Positions 18,339-26,695 of a stretch of 64,000 nt of DNA are shown one piece after another; position 1 is the stretch's first letter, and each line of letters starts with the position of its first letter. A program made the position numbers and the translations under genes. The stretch is from Phaeacidiphilus oryzae TH49 (GTDB lineage: Bacteria; Actinomycetota; Actinomycetes; Streptomycetales; Streptomycetaceae), in contig NZ_JQMQ01000005.1 in assembly GCF_000744815.1 (NCBI RefSeq), positions 5,909,801 through 5,973,800 on the forward strand, given 5' to 3'. The notes below the pieces were generated by a model. The model ran no database searches. It was not told the origin of the DNA and was given only the letters and a program-made list of their open reading frames with translations.

Positions 18339-19654
18339 CAGAGGGTCCTCCCCTCGGTGGGGGCGGCGGTGCCGATGAACGGGAAGTCGTGGCCGGTCAG
18401 CCAGTGCCGGCCGACCTCGCGGGCCGGCGCCCAGGCGGCCTCGACCGCCGACTGGTCGGCGGGCTGGCCGAGTTCGGCCGGGGTCGGCCCGATCCGTCCG
18501 GCGACGGGCGCCAGCGCGGCCGTGTCGAAACCGAAGACCTCGGCCGCGGACTCGCCCAGCATCCGGCGGGTCTCGGCGATCGGGACGTCGTGGAAGGTGG
18601 TGCGCAGCCACTCCCGGGTGCGCGGCCAGGTGCCCTCCGGGTGGGGGTAGTCGCTGCCCCAGCAGATGTTGCCCACCCCGATCTCGTACCGGTGGGCCAG
18701 CTCGCGCCGCTTGGTGTTGGTGGCGGCCACGAAGAAGTTGCGGTCCACGTACGCGCTGGGGGCCATCGACAGCTCGGCGAACGGGCTGAGCTTCTTGCCG
18801 CCGTGCGCGCCCAGGTAGAGCCGGTCCATGAACCACAGCAGGTTGGGCAGCTGCCAGCAGCCGGACTCGGCCACCCCGAAGCGCAGCCCGGGGAAGCGCT
18901 CGAAGACCCCCGACCACAGCAGGAACCAGAGCGGCCGGAAGGGCCACCAGGTCACTTCCGTCACATAGATCCCGAGGAAGTCACCGTACTCGTGGCGGGG
19001 GGCCGCGCCGGAGTGGGTGCAGGCCGGCATCCGCAGCTCCTCCAGCACCGCCCACACCGGGTCGTAGCGGCGGGAGTGGTACGGCTCCCGGCCCACCCAC
19101 ATGGAGGGGATCATCACCGCCCGCAGCCCCTCCGCGTGCGCCCGCCGCACCTCGGCCACCACGGCGTCCGGCTCGCCGGTGATCGGCAGCAGCGCGACCC
19201 CGCAACGGCGGTGCGGGCTGGGGCCGTCGGCGATGAACTCGGCCAGCCAGCGGTTGTGGGCGCGGGCCCCGGCGAGGCCCAGCTCCGGGTCCTGGTCGCC
19301 GGAGAGGCCGAGGCCGACGCCGAAGGGGGCGGCGGTGGAGGAGTCCACCGCGTCCGCGTCCGGGAAGACCACCTCGGCGGCGACCCCGTCGCCGTCCAGC
19401 TCCTTGTCGCGCTGGGTCGCGTCCCAGCCGCCGCGGAGGCCCTCGGCGTTCTCCTCGAACCACTTGGCGGCGAAGGCGTCGTTGCGGACGCCGAGACGGG
19501 TGGACTCCTCGATCCTGGACCGCGCCTCGACGAGGAACTCGTCGAACTGCCGGTGGTAGCGGGACTCCAGATAGGGCCGGTACCGCTCGGTGGGCAGGCC
19601 GGCGTGGCAGTCGGAGGAGACGATCAGATAGCGGTCCTCGGTCTCATCGGGCAT
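18338..19654 (-). CDS. amidohydrolase, paralogue of the downstream gene
   Basis: The 438-residue product shares the layout of its downstream neighbour: YLIVSSDCHAG at the N-terminus, ARAHNRWLAEF in the middle, FERFPGLRFGVAESG and WGSDYPHPEG near the C-terminus. The two differ enough to be old paralogues, perhaps subunits of a heteromer or enzymes for successive substrates. The stop overlaps the ATG of the next gene by one base. Nine bases separate it from the SDR gene upstream. Confidence 0.82.
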   Translation of the reverse strand: MPDETEDRYLIVSSDCHAGLPTERYRPYLESRYHRQFDEFLVEARSRIEESTRLGVRNDAFAAKWFEENAEGLRGGWDATQRDKELDGDGVAAEVVFPDADAVDSSTAAPFGVGLGLSGDQDPELGLAGARAHNRWLAEFIADGPSPHRRCGVALLPITGEPDAVVAEVRRAHAEGLRAVMIPSMWVGREPYHSRRYDPVWAVLEELRMPACTHSGAAPRHEYGDFLGIYVTEVTWWPFRPLWFLLWSGVFERFPGLRFGVAESGCWQLPNLLWFMDRLYLGAHGGKKLSPFAELSMAPSAYVDRNFFVAATNTKRRELAHRYEIGVGNICWGSDYPHPEGTWPRTREWLRTTFHDVPIAETRRMLGESAAEVFGFDTAALAPVAGRIGPTPAELGQPADQSAVEAAWAPAREVGRHWLTGHDFPFIGTAAPTEGRTL

Positions 19655-19663
19655 GACGGTACG

Positions 19664-20581
19664 TCAGCTCCTCTCGCTGTCGTCAGCGTCGTCGTCCTCG
19701 TCGAGGACGAAATGCTCCAGGTAGGACGGGGCGGACCGGTCGAGCATGGACTGCGCGCGGGCCCGGATCTGCCGGTCGCTGTGCTCGCTCGGCGGCAGCA
19801 TCCAGAAGCGGTCGGCGGCGATCCCGCGCCACACCTCGTCGGCGACGTCCTCGACCGGGGTGAACTCGACCTCCTGGCCGGCCGCCCGCATCGCCGACTC
19901 CCACTGGTCCAGGGAGCGGTAAGGGGTGCGCCGGGGCCGGGACTTGGCATACCTCTCGGGGCGGTTGCGGTGGGACTCCCAGAGGCCGGTGCGCAGCATG
20001 TGCGGGCCGGGGAAGAGGACGGAGGCGCCGATCGGCGCCCGCTCGGCCCGCAGATGGGCGTAGAGCGACTCGGTGATGGTCACCACCGCCGACTTGGTCA
20101 CGGCGTACACCGAGGCGGTGGGCAGTGGGGCGATCCCGCCGTCCCCGGAGGAGGTGTTGACGATGTGGCCGGGGGTGCCGGCCGCCAGCATCCGGGGCAC
20201 GAAGGCCTGGATGCCGTGGAAGACGCCCCACACGTTGACCGCGAAGGCCCAGCGCCAGTCCTGCGGGTCGTGCTCCCACATCCGGCCCTCGGCGCCGGAG
20301 CCGACCCCGGCGTTGTTGCAGACCACGTGCACCGCGCCATAGGCGCGGTAGGCGGCGTCGGCCAGGGCCCGGACCGACTCCGGCTCGGAGACGTCGGTGG
20401 GCACGCCGACGGCGGTGCCGCCCTCCTCGCGGATGCCGGCCACCGCCTTGTCCAGCGCGGGTTCCTCGACGTCGGCGAGCACCACCCGGAGGCCCTCGCC
20501 GGCGAACCGGCGGGCCATGGCCAGCCCGATCCCGCCGGCGGCGCCGGTCACCACGGCGACCTGATCCCTCGTCAGCTCCAT
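19664..20581 (-). CDS. short-chain dehydrogenase/reductase
   Basis: NAD(P)-dependent oxidoreductase of 305 residues. The cofactor motif TGAAGGIG lies at about residues 12-19, LADVEEP suggests NAD preference through the acidic residue after beta-2, CNNAG is at about 90, and the catalytic Tyr-Lys pair is YAVTK at about 160. The C-terminal ~50 residues extend beyond the usual SDR length. Its ATG overlaps the stop of the acetoacetate-decarboxylase-like gene by one base (TGATG). Probably oxidises an alcohol intermediate in the operon's pathway. Confidence 0.9.
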   Translation of the reverse strand: MELTRDQVAVVTGAAGGIGLAMARRFAGEGLRVVLADVEEPALDKAVAGIREEGGTAVGVPTDVSEPESVRALADAAYRAYGAVHVVCNNAGVGSGAEGRMWEHDPQDWRWAFAVNVWGVFHGIQAFVPRMLAAGTPGHIVNTSSGDGGIAPLPTASVYAVTKSAVVTITESLYAHLRAERAPIGASVLFPGPHMLRTGLWESHRNRPERYAKSRPRRTPYRSLDQWESAMRAAGQEVEFTPVEDVADEVWRGIAADRFWMLPPSEHSDRQIRARAQSMLDRSAPSYLEHFVLDEDDDADDSERS

Positions 20582-21387
20582 CAGGCGGCACCGCCGTTCG
20601 CCGGCCCGGGGGGAGCGTCGGTGATCTGCCGCGGGTCGTCGTAGCGCTGGTGGAGGTAGGGGAGGAGGGCCTGGGCGCTGACCCGCTCGGCGACCCGGCC
20701 GCGCTGGTCGGAGGTCTTCTCGCCGACGGTCAGCTCGCGCAGCCGGCGTACCGGCAGGTCCGCGACCGGGTCGTAGGCCGACTCGCGGAGGATCACCTCT
20801 CCGGTGAGCCGCTCCAGCCGGCGGACGCGCTCCCGGCGGAGGCAGTGCACCAGCAGCGGGTCGCCGTCGGTGCCGTCGCCGTCCACCGCGGGCAGCACCT
20901 TGAAGTAGAAGGCCAGCGACTCGCTCTCGGGCGGGAGCGGCAGCTCCTCGCTCACCCGGGCGTCCACCTCGGTGAAGGCGATCCCGTGCCGGACCATCCT
21001 GGCCAGCACCCGGTCGCCGTCCCGCTCGACGGTGACCTCGCCGAGCTTCTTCGGCTCGCCGAACACCTCGCGTCCGGAGACCAGTGCCCGCTCGGTGCTC
21101 ATCGGCATCACCAGGGCGTACCAGCCGGCCCGGTCCCCGTGCCGGGCGCTGACCGAGACCGACCCCGCCCCCAGCGGGTGGCCGAGGAGGTCGACCTGGC
21201 TGATGTTCAGCCGGACCAGGGCGTGCTCGTCCGGCTTGAGCGGGGGCGGCAGGACGGCGGCGACGGCGTCCGGGTCGGTCTCCCAGACGGCGGCCACCCC
21301 GGTGGACCAGATGTCCGGCAGCGGGCCCCCGGTGCGGGCCGCCGCGAGCTCCTCTTCGCTTCGCGCTGAATATCGGATCCGTTTCAT
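20581..21387 (-). CDS. acetoacetate decarboxylase family protein
   Basis: The 268-residue product has the ADC hallmark FGEPKKLGE, giving the Schiff-base lysine pair at residues 113-114, close to Lys115-116 of the clostridial enzyme. It may decarboxylate a beta-keto acid or, as in other family members, act as an aldolase or dehydratase. It is the first gene of a four-gene operon with an SDR and two amidohydrolases. The ATG lies directly against a 15-base palindrome and lacks a ribosome binding site, so translation is leaderless or begins at a later codon. Confidence 0.85.
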   Translation of the reverse strand: MKRIRYSARSEEELAAARTGGPLPDIWSTGVAAVWETDPDAVAAVLPPPLKPDEHALVRLNISQVDLLGHPLGAGSVSVSARHGDRAGWYALVMPMSTERALVSGREVFGEPKKLGEVTVERDGDRVLARMVRHGIAFTEVDARVSEELPLPPESESLAFYFKVLPAVDGDGTDGDPLLVHCLRRERVRRLERLTGEVILRESAYDPVADLPVRRLRELTVGEKTSDQRGRVAERVSAQALLPYLHQRYDDPRQITDAPPGPANGGAA

Positions 21388-21401
21388 GTAACAGGGTTAC
21401 A
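21387..21401. promoter_or_regulatory. perfect inverted repeat TGTAACAGGGTTACA, likely TetR operator
   Basis: TGTAAC and GTTACA are separated by 3 bases in the 45-base gap between the catabolic operon and the divergent tetR gene. The palindrome touches the start codon of the acetoacetate-decarboxylase-like gene. Position, symmetry and length are typical of a TetR operator. Binding there would block both promoters. Confidence 0.7.
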
Positions 21402-21432
21402 GCGGATTCCGCGAAGGGTCCATACTTCTCGC

Positions 21433-22110
21433 ATGGCGACGACGCGGCGGGCACCCCGGGAGTCACCGCTCACCCGGGACGCCGTCCTCGACGCCGCCGC
21501 CGCGCTGGTGCGCCGGGACGGGGTGGCCGCGCTCACCATGCGCGCCCTCGCCGCCGAGCTGGGCACCGCGGTCACCGCCATCTACTGGCACGTCGGCAAC
21601 CGCGAGGCGCTGCTGGACGAGCTGGTCGCCCGGACGGTACGGGAGCTGGGGATGATCCGGGCGCGCGGGCGGACCCCCGCCGAGCGCGCCGAGTCGATCG
21701 CCCACGCGCTGCGCCGCGAACTCCTCGGCCACCCGCATCTGATCGCCCTGGTCCACGAGCGCGGGCTGACCGAGCTGATGATGCTGCCCGCCCAGCGGGC
21801 GCTGGCCGAGGAGGCGCACGCCGCCGGGCTGCGCGGGCAGCGCGCGGCGGAGGCGGTGCGCGCCGTACAGGTGCAGGTGATCGGCCATGTGCTGGTCGGG
21901 AGGGCGCGCGAGCGGGCACCCGAACAGCGGCCCGGGGAACCGGAGTTGTGGACGCCGGAGGCCACCGGCGACCCCGGCCTGGCGGCGGCGCTGGCCGCCC
22001 CGCTGGACGAGGACGCCCTCTTCACCCTCTCGGTACGGGCGCTGGTCCGCTCCCTCTGGGCGGGCGGCGGGGCTTCGGACGCCGGGACTGGCGGGACTTC
22101 GGACGCCTGA
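21433..22110 (+). CDS. TetR family regulator of the divergent catabolic operon
   Basis: The 225-residue product has a TetR DNA-binding domain: TRDAVLDAAAALVRRDG, then ALTMRALAAELG and TAVTAIYWHVGNREALLDEL, at about residues 14-65. The aromatic YWHV is typical of the recognition helix end. It is divergent from the operon at 17064-21387, and a perfect palindrome lies between the two starts, so local repression with an operon substrate as inducer is the simplest model. The C-terminal 15 residues are Gly/Ala/Thr-rich and run into a tandem-repeat region. Confidence 0.88.
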   Translation: MATTRRAPRESPLTRDAVLDAAAALVRRDGVAALTMRALAAELGTAVTAIYWHVGNREALLDELVARTVRELGMIRARGRTPAERAESIAHALRRELLGHPHLIALVHERGLTELMMLPAQRALAEEAHAAGLRGQRAAEAVRAVQVQVIGHVLVGRARERAPEQRPGEPELWTPEATGDPGLAAALAAPLDEDALFTLSVRALVRSLWAGGGASDAGTGGTSDA

Positions 22111-22135
22111 CCAGCGGACGCCTGGGCAGCGGGCA

Positions 22136-22330
22136 CCGGGTCTGCGGGCGCCGGGTCTGCGGGCGCCGGGTCTGCGGACGCCGGGTCTGCGGGCGCGCCG
22201 GGTCTGCGGGCGGCCGGCTTGCGAAGGGCGGGACCACGAACGGTGGCCCCGCGAGGGGCAAGACTGCGAAGGGCGCCCCCGCGAAGGGCGCCCCCGCGAA
22301 GGGCGCCCCCGCGAGGGGCCGGCCCCCGGA
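22136..22330. repeat. two blocks of 15-base tandem repeats
   Basis: The first block holds five copies of a 15-base unit (CCGGGTCTGCGGGCG) at 22136-22212, one with a G-to-A change and with a 2-base slip before the last. The second block holds three exact copies of GCGAAGGGCGCCCCC at 22266-22310 with degenerate copies on both sides. The unit length keeps all frames open, so these produce spurious pentapeptide-repeat frames. No gene is supported. The blocks fill the gap between tetR and the convergent secreted transglycosylase gene. Confidence 0.85.
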
Positions 22331-22360
22331 CGGCCGTTAGCCGGAGCCCGCGCCCCGGGC

Positions 22361-23275
22361 TCAGTACCCGTGCGGCGGCCGGTTCGGGTCGGCCTGCTGG
22401 ACGTTCTGGGCGAGGTTGGAGCCGTCCTTGCGGACCTGGTACGTGCCCATGCAGTAGTTCATCGCCGCCGCCGTGTTGGCCACCGGGTCGTAGATCTCCG
22501 TGGAGGTCCCCGGCTGGTGGTAGCGGGCGAAGGTGGCCGGGACGGTCTGGCAGGCGCCCCGGGAGCAGTTCGCCGGGGAGCCGTCCGCCATCGGCGCGCC
22601 ATGGGCGTTGCTGTCGCCCTCGTTCACCTGGAAGCCGGGGGAGTTGTAGGCCGACTCGCGGGACATGATGGTCACCATCCCCTGCTCCCAGTTGGCCCGC
22701 GCCTGCGGGTCGGTGATGCCCATCGTGTCCAGCGCCTGGTCCACGTACTGCCGGCAGGCCGCTTCCCCGGAGGGCCAGGCGCCCTTGTCGCGGTAGGAGA
22801 CCTGGTCCGGCGCGATCGCCTGGGCGTCGCTCTCGCCCGGGTGGGGGACCGGTCCGGTCGGGCCGCCCGGTCCGCTCGGTCCGCCCGGGCCGCCCGGCGG
22901 GAGGCCGCCGCCCGGGAGGCCGCCCTTTGCCCGCCCCTCGGCCTCGGCGTAGGCGTCCCTGGTCGCCTGCAGCTTCCCGGCGTCCTCGGCCAACTCGGGG
23001 GAGAGGGCGGCGTGTTCGGCGGTCACCTGGTGCGAGCGCTGGGCGGTCGCCGAAACGTCGGAGCGCACCTGCCCGGCGACCGTCGCCACCTCCTGCGGAG
23101 GACCGGTCACCGCGGTCGGGTCCACCGGGCGGGCGGCGCCGGCCGCCAGCGCGGCGTCGGCCTGCCGCAACCGCTGGTGGATCTCCGCCATCCGGGCACC
23201 GGCCGTCTCCAGCACCGCCGCCATCTCGTCCAGCTCGGTCAGCTGGACCTGGAACTCCCCCTGGGCGGTGGTCAT
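22361..23275 (-). CDS. WXG100-like N-terminal domain fused to a transglycosylase domain
   Basis: The 304-residue product has a helical N-terminal half (about residues 1-130, heptad-like, WXG100/ESX-substrate style but with no signal peptide) and a Gly/Pro linker. The C-terminal lytic-transglycosylase-like domain has the catalytic-type Glu in MSRESAYNSPGFQ, plus SRGACQTVPATFARYH. It probably reaches the cell wall through a type VII-like route together with the small protein encoded just upstream. ATG at 23275 is favoured over a GTG 24 bases earlier because GGGGAGGG precedes it at the right spacing. Confidence 0.75.
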   Translation of the reverse strand: MTTAQGEFQVQLTELDEMAAVLETAGARMAEIHQRLRQADAALAAGAARPVDPTAVTGPPQEVATVAGQVRSDVSATAQRSHQVTAEHAALSPELAEDAGKLQATRDAYAEAEGRAKGGLPGGGLPPGGPGGPSGPGGPTGPVPHPGESDAQAIAPDQVSYRDKGAWPSGEAACRQYVDQALDTMGITDPQARANWEQGMVTIMSRESAYNSPGFQVNEGDSNAHGAPMADGSPANCSRGACQTVPATFARYHQPGTSTEIYDPVANTAAAMNYCMGTYQVRKDGSNLAQNVQQADPNRPPHGY

Positions 23276-23325
23276 CCCCCCGTCCCTCCCCTTCTCCACG
23301 GCGCTTCTGCGCTTCTGAGCGCCCG

Positions 23326-23616
23326 TCAGTACGCGTCGGCCAGCCGGCTCACGGTCTGCGCCAGCGCCTCCATGTCCTGCGCGGTGCGGTAGATCTCGTT
23401 CACCCGGGCCCGCTCATGGGCGATGAAGGCGTCCGCCGCCGCGCCCCGCCAGGTCAGCCGGTCCAGGGCCTGGTCGATCTGGGCGCCCTGGTCCTCGGTC
23501 TCCTTGGCCAGCCGGTCGATCTCGGCGGCGATCTCGCGCAGCCGCCCCTCGCCGCCCGCGAACATCTGGCCGATGACCTGGTGGGCGATCTGCCGCGGAT
23601 CCGCCGGTGTCCCCAT
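23326..23616 (-). CDS. small WXG100 family protein
   Basis: A 96-residue, nearly all-helical protein with the WXG hairpin motif LTWRGAAADAF at about residues 60-70, the length and shape of ESX/type VII secretion substrates. ATG at 23616 follows GGGGAG. A longer frame begins upstream but overlaps the promoter region. It lies 50 bases before the transglycosylase gene on the same strand and probably forms a co-secreted pair with it. The secretion machinery itself is not in the window. Confidence 0.75.
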   Translation of the reverse strand: MGTPADPRQIAHQVIGQMFAGGEGRLREIAAEIDRLAKETEDQGAQIDQALDRLTWRGAAADAFIAHERARVNEIYRTAQDMEALAQTVSRLADAY

Positions 23617-23830
23617 CCCCGCTCCCCTCGGAATCGCCCGGTCGACGGACGGCCGCGCCCGGGCAGTGGTCCGACGATACGTCAGTCGCCCAGACGGGCA
23701 GAAGTGTCGGCCCGGTTCCAGGTCGCCGAAGCACCACCCGAACGGTCCCGGCACGCCGTCTTGCGGCGGACTCCGCCGGGCGCGAAGCTCGAAGCTCCGA
23801 GGCGCGGAGGATCACGGGAGGTCAGTGCAG

Positions 23831-24700
23831 ATGGCCGCAGCGCAGGAGCCCGCAGAGCGGATCGTTCGAGCCGCGATCGTGCAGGCGAAGTGGACCGGGG
23901 ACACCGCGTCGATGGTGGACGCCCATGAGCGGCACGCGCGCGAGGCAGCCGCCCAGGGCGCCCGGATCATCGGCTTCCAGGAGGTCTTCAACGCCCCCTA
24001 CTTCTGCCAGGTGCAGGACCCCGAGCACTACCGCTGGGCGGAGGCGGTCCCGGACGGCCCCACGGTCTCCCGGATGCGCGAACTCGCCCGCGAGCTGCGG
24101 ATGGTGATGGTGGTCCCGGTCTACGAGGCGGAGGCCGGGCAGGACGGGATCTACTACAACACCGCCGCCGTCATCGACGCCGACGGCAGCTACCTGGGCA
24201 AGTACCGCAAGCACCACCTGCCCCAGGTGCACGGCTTCTGGGAGAAGTTCTACTTCCGCCCCGGCAACCTCGGCTTCCCGGTCTTCGACACCGCCGTCGG
24301 CCGGGTCGGCGTGTACATCTGCTACGACCGGCACTTCCCGGAGGGCTGGCGGGCGCTCGGCCTGGCCGGGGCGCAGATCGTCTTCAACCCCTCCGCGACC
24401 TCCCGCGGCCTCTCCGCCTACCTCTGGCAGCTGGAGCAGCCGGCGGCCGCCGTCGCCAACGAGTACTTCGTCGCCGCCATCAACCGGGTCGGCGTCGAGG
24501 AGTACGGGGACGACGACTTCTACGGCACCTCGTACTTCGTCGACCCGCGCGGCCAGTTCGTCGGCGAGGTCGGCTCGGACAAGGAGGAGGAGCTGATCGT
24601 CCGCGACCTGGACCTCGGCCTCCTGGAAGAGGTCCGGCACCAGTGGGCCTTCTACCGCGACCGCCGCCCGGACGCCTACGGGCCCCTCACCCAGGCCTGA
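23831..24700 (+). CDS. nitrilase-superfamily beta-ureidopropionase / N-carbamoyl amidohydrolase
   Basis: Hydrolyses N-carbamoyl-beta-amino acids, the last step of reductive pyrimidine degradation, or a related carbamoyl substrate. The 289-residue product has the Glu-Lys-Cys triad: Glu at about 51 in GFQEVF, Lys at about 127 in KYRKHHLP, Cys at about 164 in YICYDRHFPE. ATG at 23831 lies 9 bases after GGGAGG. A GTG two codons earlier is too close to that site. It is followed by an aminotransferase and dihydropyrimidinase, which supports the pyrimidine/hydantoin role over other nitrilase branches. Confidence 0.85.
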   Translation: MAAAQEPAERIVRAAIVQAKWTGDTASMVDAHERHAREAAAQGARIIGFQEVFNAPYFCQVQDPEHYRWAEAVPDGPTVSRMRELARELRMVMVVPVYEAEAGQDGIYYNTAAVIDADGSYLGKYRKHHLPQVHGFWEKFYFRPGNLGFPVFDTAVGRVGVYICYDRHFPEGWRALGLAGAQIVFNPSATSRGLSAYLWQLEQPAAAVANEYFVAAINRVGVEEYGDDDFYGTSYFVDPRGQFVGEVGSDKEEELIVRDLDLGLLEEVRHQWAFYRDRRPDAYGPLTQA

Positions 24701-24714
24701 GAGGAGCCCGCGCG

Positions 24715-26091
24715 ATGGCCGAAAGCGACCGCCACCTCGGCAGCGACCGCCCCCCCGGCAGCGACCGCAGTCCCGGCAGCGACCGCCACCCCGGCAGCGG
24801 CCCGCAGGCCGAACTCCTGGCCCGCCACCGGGCGGTGACGCCCAGCTGGCTGTCCCTCTACTACCAGAGCCCGATCGAGCTGGTCCGAGGCGAGGGCCGG
24901 CACGTCTGGGACGCCGAGGGCCGCCGCTACCTGGACTTCTTCGGCGGCATCCTGACCACCATGACCGCCCACGCCCTCCCCGAGGTGACCAAGGCGGTCG
25001 CCGAGCAGGCCGGCCGGATCATCCACACCTCGACCCTCTACCTCTCCACGCCCATGGTCGAGCTGGCCGAGCGGATCGCCGAGCTCTCCGGCATCCCCGA
25101 CGCCAAGGTCTTCTTCACCACCTCCGGCACCGAGGCCAACGACGCGGCCCTCCTCCTCGCCACCACCCACCGCCGCTCGAACCAGATCCTGGCCCTCCGC
25201 AACAGCTACCACGGCCGGTCGTTCTCGACGATCGGCATCACCGGCAACACCGCCTGGTCCCCGACCAGCCTCTCCCCGCTGCAGACCCTGTGGGTGCACG
25301 GCGGCGTACGGCACCGCGGCCCCTTCGCCGCCCTCTCCGACGCCGAGTTCATCGAGGCCTGCACCGCCGACCTGGAGGACATCCTCGGCCAGGCCGAGGG
25401 GACGGTCGCCGCCCTGATCGCCGAGCCGATCCAGGGCGTCGGCGGCTTCACCCAGCCGCCGGACGGCCTCCTCGCCGCCTTCAAGCGGGTGCTCGACCGG
25501 CACGGCATCCTGTGGATCACCGACGAGGTGCAGACCGGGTGGGGCCGTACCGGCGAGCACTTCTGGGGCTGGCAGGCGCACGCCGCCGCCGGGCCCCCGG
25601 ACCTCCTCACCTTCGCCAAGGGGCTCGGCAACGGCCTCTCCATCGGCGGGGTGGTCGGCAGGGCCGAGCTGATGGACGGCCTCGGCGCCAACTCCATCTC
25701 CACCTTCGGCGGCTCCCCGGTCACCACCGCCGGCGCCCTGGCCAACCTCGACCACCTGCTGGCCCACGACCTCCAGGGCAACGCCCGCCGGGTCGGCGGG
25801 CACCTGATCAGCCGGCTCCGCACGGCCGCCGCCGGACTCCCGGTGGTGACCGACGTCCGCGGCCGGGGCCTGATGATCGGCGTCGAGCTCACCGACGGCG
25901 AGGCCGCCGCCCGCACCCTGGAGGAGGCCCGCGACCTGGGCCTGCTGATCGGCCGCGGTGGCCGCCGCGGCGACGCCCTGCGCATCGCCCCACCGCTCTC
26001 GCTCACCGAGGCGGAGGCCGGGGAGGGGGCGGACCTGCTGGTCCGGGCCCTCCGCCGGGTCTCCGACTCCCGTCCGCCCACCGAGGAGTGA
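24715..26091 (+). CDS. class III aminotransferase (beta-alanine/omega-amino acid type)
   Basis: PLP enzyme of 458 residues. ITDEVQTGWGRTG carries the cofactor-ring Asp, and TFAKGLGNG the Schiff-base lysine at about residue 302. FFTTSGTEAND is the phosphate-binding turn. In this operon it probably moves the amino group of beta-alanine or beta-aminoisobutyrate to pyruvate or glyoxylate. The first ~28 residues are an unusual Gly-Ser-Asp-Arg repeat encoded by four 18-base units at 24723-24800, absent from family relatives I know. ATG at 24715 follows GAGAGGAG, 14 bases after the nitrilase stop. Confidence 0.85.
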   Translation: MAESDRHLGSDRPPGSDRSPGSDRHPGSGPQAELLARHRAVTPSWLSLYYQSPIELVRGEGRHVWDAEGRRYLDFFGGILTTMTAHALPEVTKAVAEQAGRIIHTSTLYLSTPMVELAERIAELSGIPDAKVFFTTSGTEANDAALLLATTHRRSNQILALRNSYHGRSFSTIGITGNTAWSPTSLSPLQTLWVHGGVRHRGPFAALSDAEFIEACTADLEDILGQAEGTVAALIAEPIQGVGGFTQPPDGLLAAFKRVLDRHGILWITDEVQTGWGRTGEHFWGWQAHAAAGPPDLLTFAKGLGNGLSIGGVVGRAELMDGLGANSISTFGGSPVTTAGALANLDHLLAHDLQGNARRVGGHLISRLRTAAAGLPVVTDVRGRGLMIGVELTDGEAAARTLEEARDLGLLIGRGGRRGDALRIAPPLSLTEAEAGEGADLLVRALRRVSDSRPPTEE

Positions 26092-26100
26092 CGGCCCGTC

Positions 26101-26676
26101 ATGCCCCTTCCCGCGCCCGCCTCCCGCACCGCCGTCACCGGCGGACTGGTGATCACCGCCGCCGATGAGCTGCACGTCGACGTCCTCATCGAGGGCGGCC
26201 GGGTGGTCGCCCTGGCCTCGGCCGGCAGCCAGCAGTGGAACGCCGACCACGTCATCGACGCGACCGACAAGTACGTCATCCCGGGCGGCGTGGACGCCCA
26301 CACCCACATGGAGATGCCGTTCGGCGGCACCTTCGCCTCCGACACCTTCGAGACCGGAACCCGGGCCGCGGCCTGGGGGGGCACCACCACCATCGTGGAC
26401 TTCGCCATCCAGCCCAAGGGCAGCTCCCTCCAGCGCGGACTGGACGCCTGGCTGGAGAAGGCGGACGGCCGCTGCTCCGTCGACTACGGCTTCCACATGA
26501 TCATGTCCGACGTCGACGAGTCCTCCCTCAAGGAGATGGACGCCCTCGTGGAGCAGGGCGTGACCTCGTTCAAGGGTTTTGCTGGTCGACGTACCCCTGG
26601 GTCATTCTCCCGAATCGGCGCGCTGACCAGCGCTCATGTCGCCCAGATGCCCTGCCCGAACACGCCGCGAAGCTGA
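26101..26676 (+). pseudogene. broken 5' copy of dihydropyrimidinase/hydantoinase
   Basis: The first ~157 residues align closely with the intact enzyme encoded at 26696 (GLVITAADELH, KYVIPGGVD, HTHMEMPFGG, DYGFHMIMSDV), then homology stops exactly after TSFK, at about 26572. The carboxylated metal-bridging lysine is the last homologous residue. The ~34 residues beyond it are unrelated. The two copies differ at many third positions and some residues, so this is not a fresh duplication. It occupies the operon position right after the aminotransferase (9-base gap), so it looks like the native gene truncated by insertion or recombination. It cannot make an active enzyme. Confidence 0.8.
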
Positions 26677-26695
26677 GACGAAGGGGGTATCGGCC

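Noticed and set aside
18338-18947. 200-residue N-terminal extension of the second amidohydrolase
   Set aside because: It overlaps the upstream paralogue in another frame; the ATG at 18338 overlaps that gene's stop and starts a normal-length protein.
22022-22340. Pentapeptide-repeat-like proteins on either strand
   Set aside because: They arise from the 15-base tandem repeats and are not full pentapeptide-repeat (A(D/N)Lxx) sequences.
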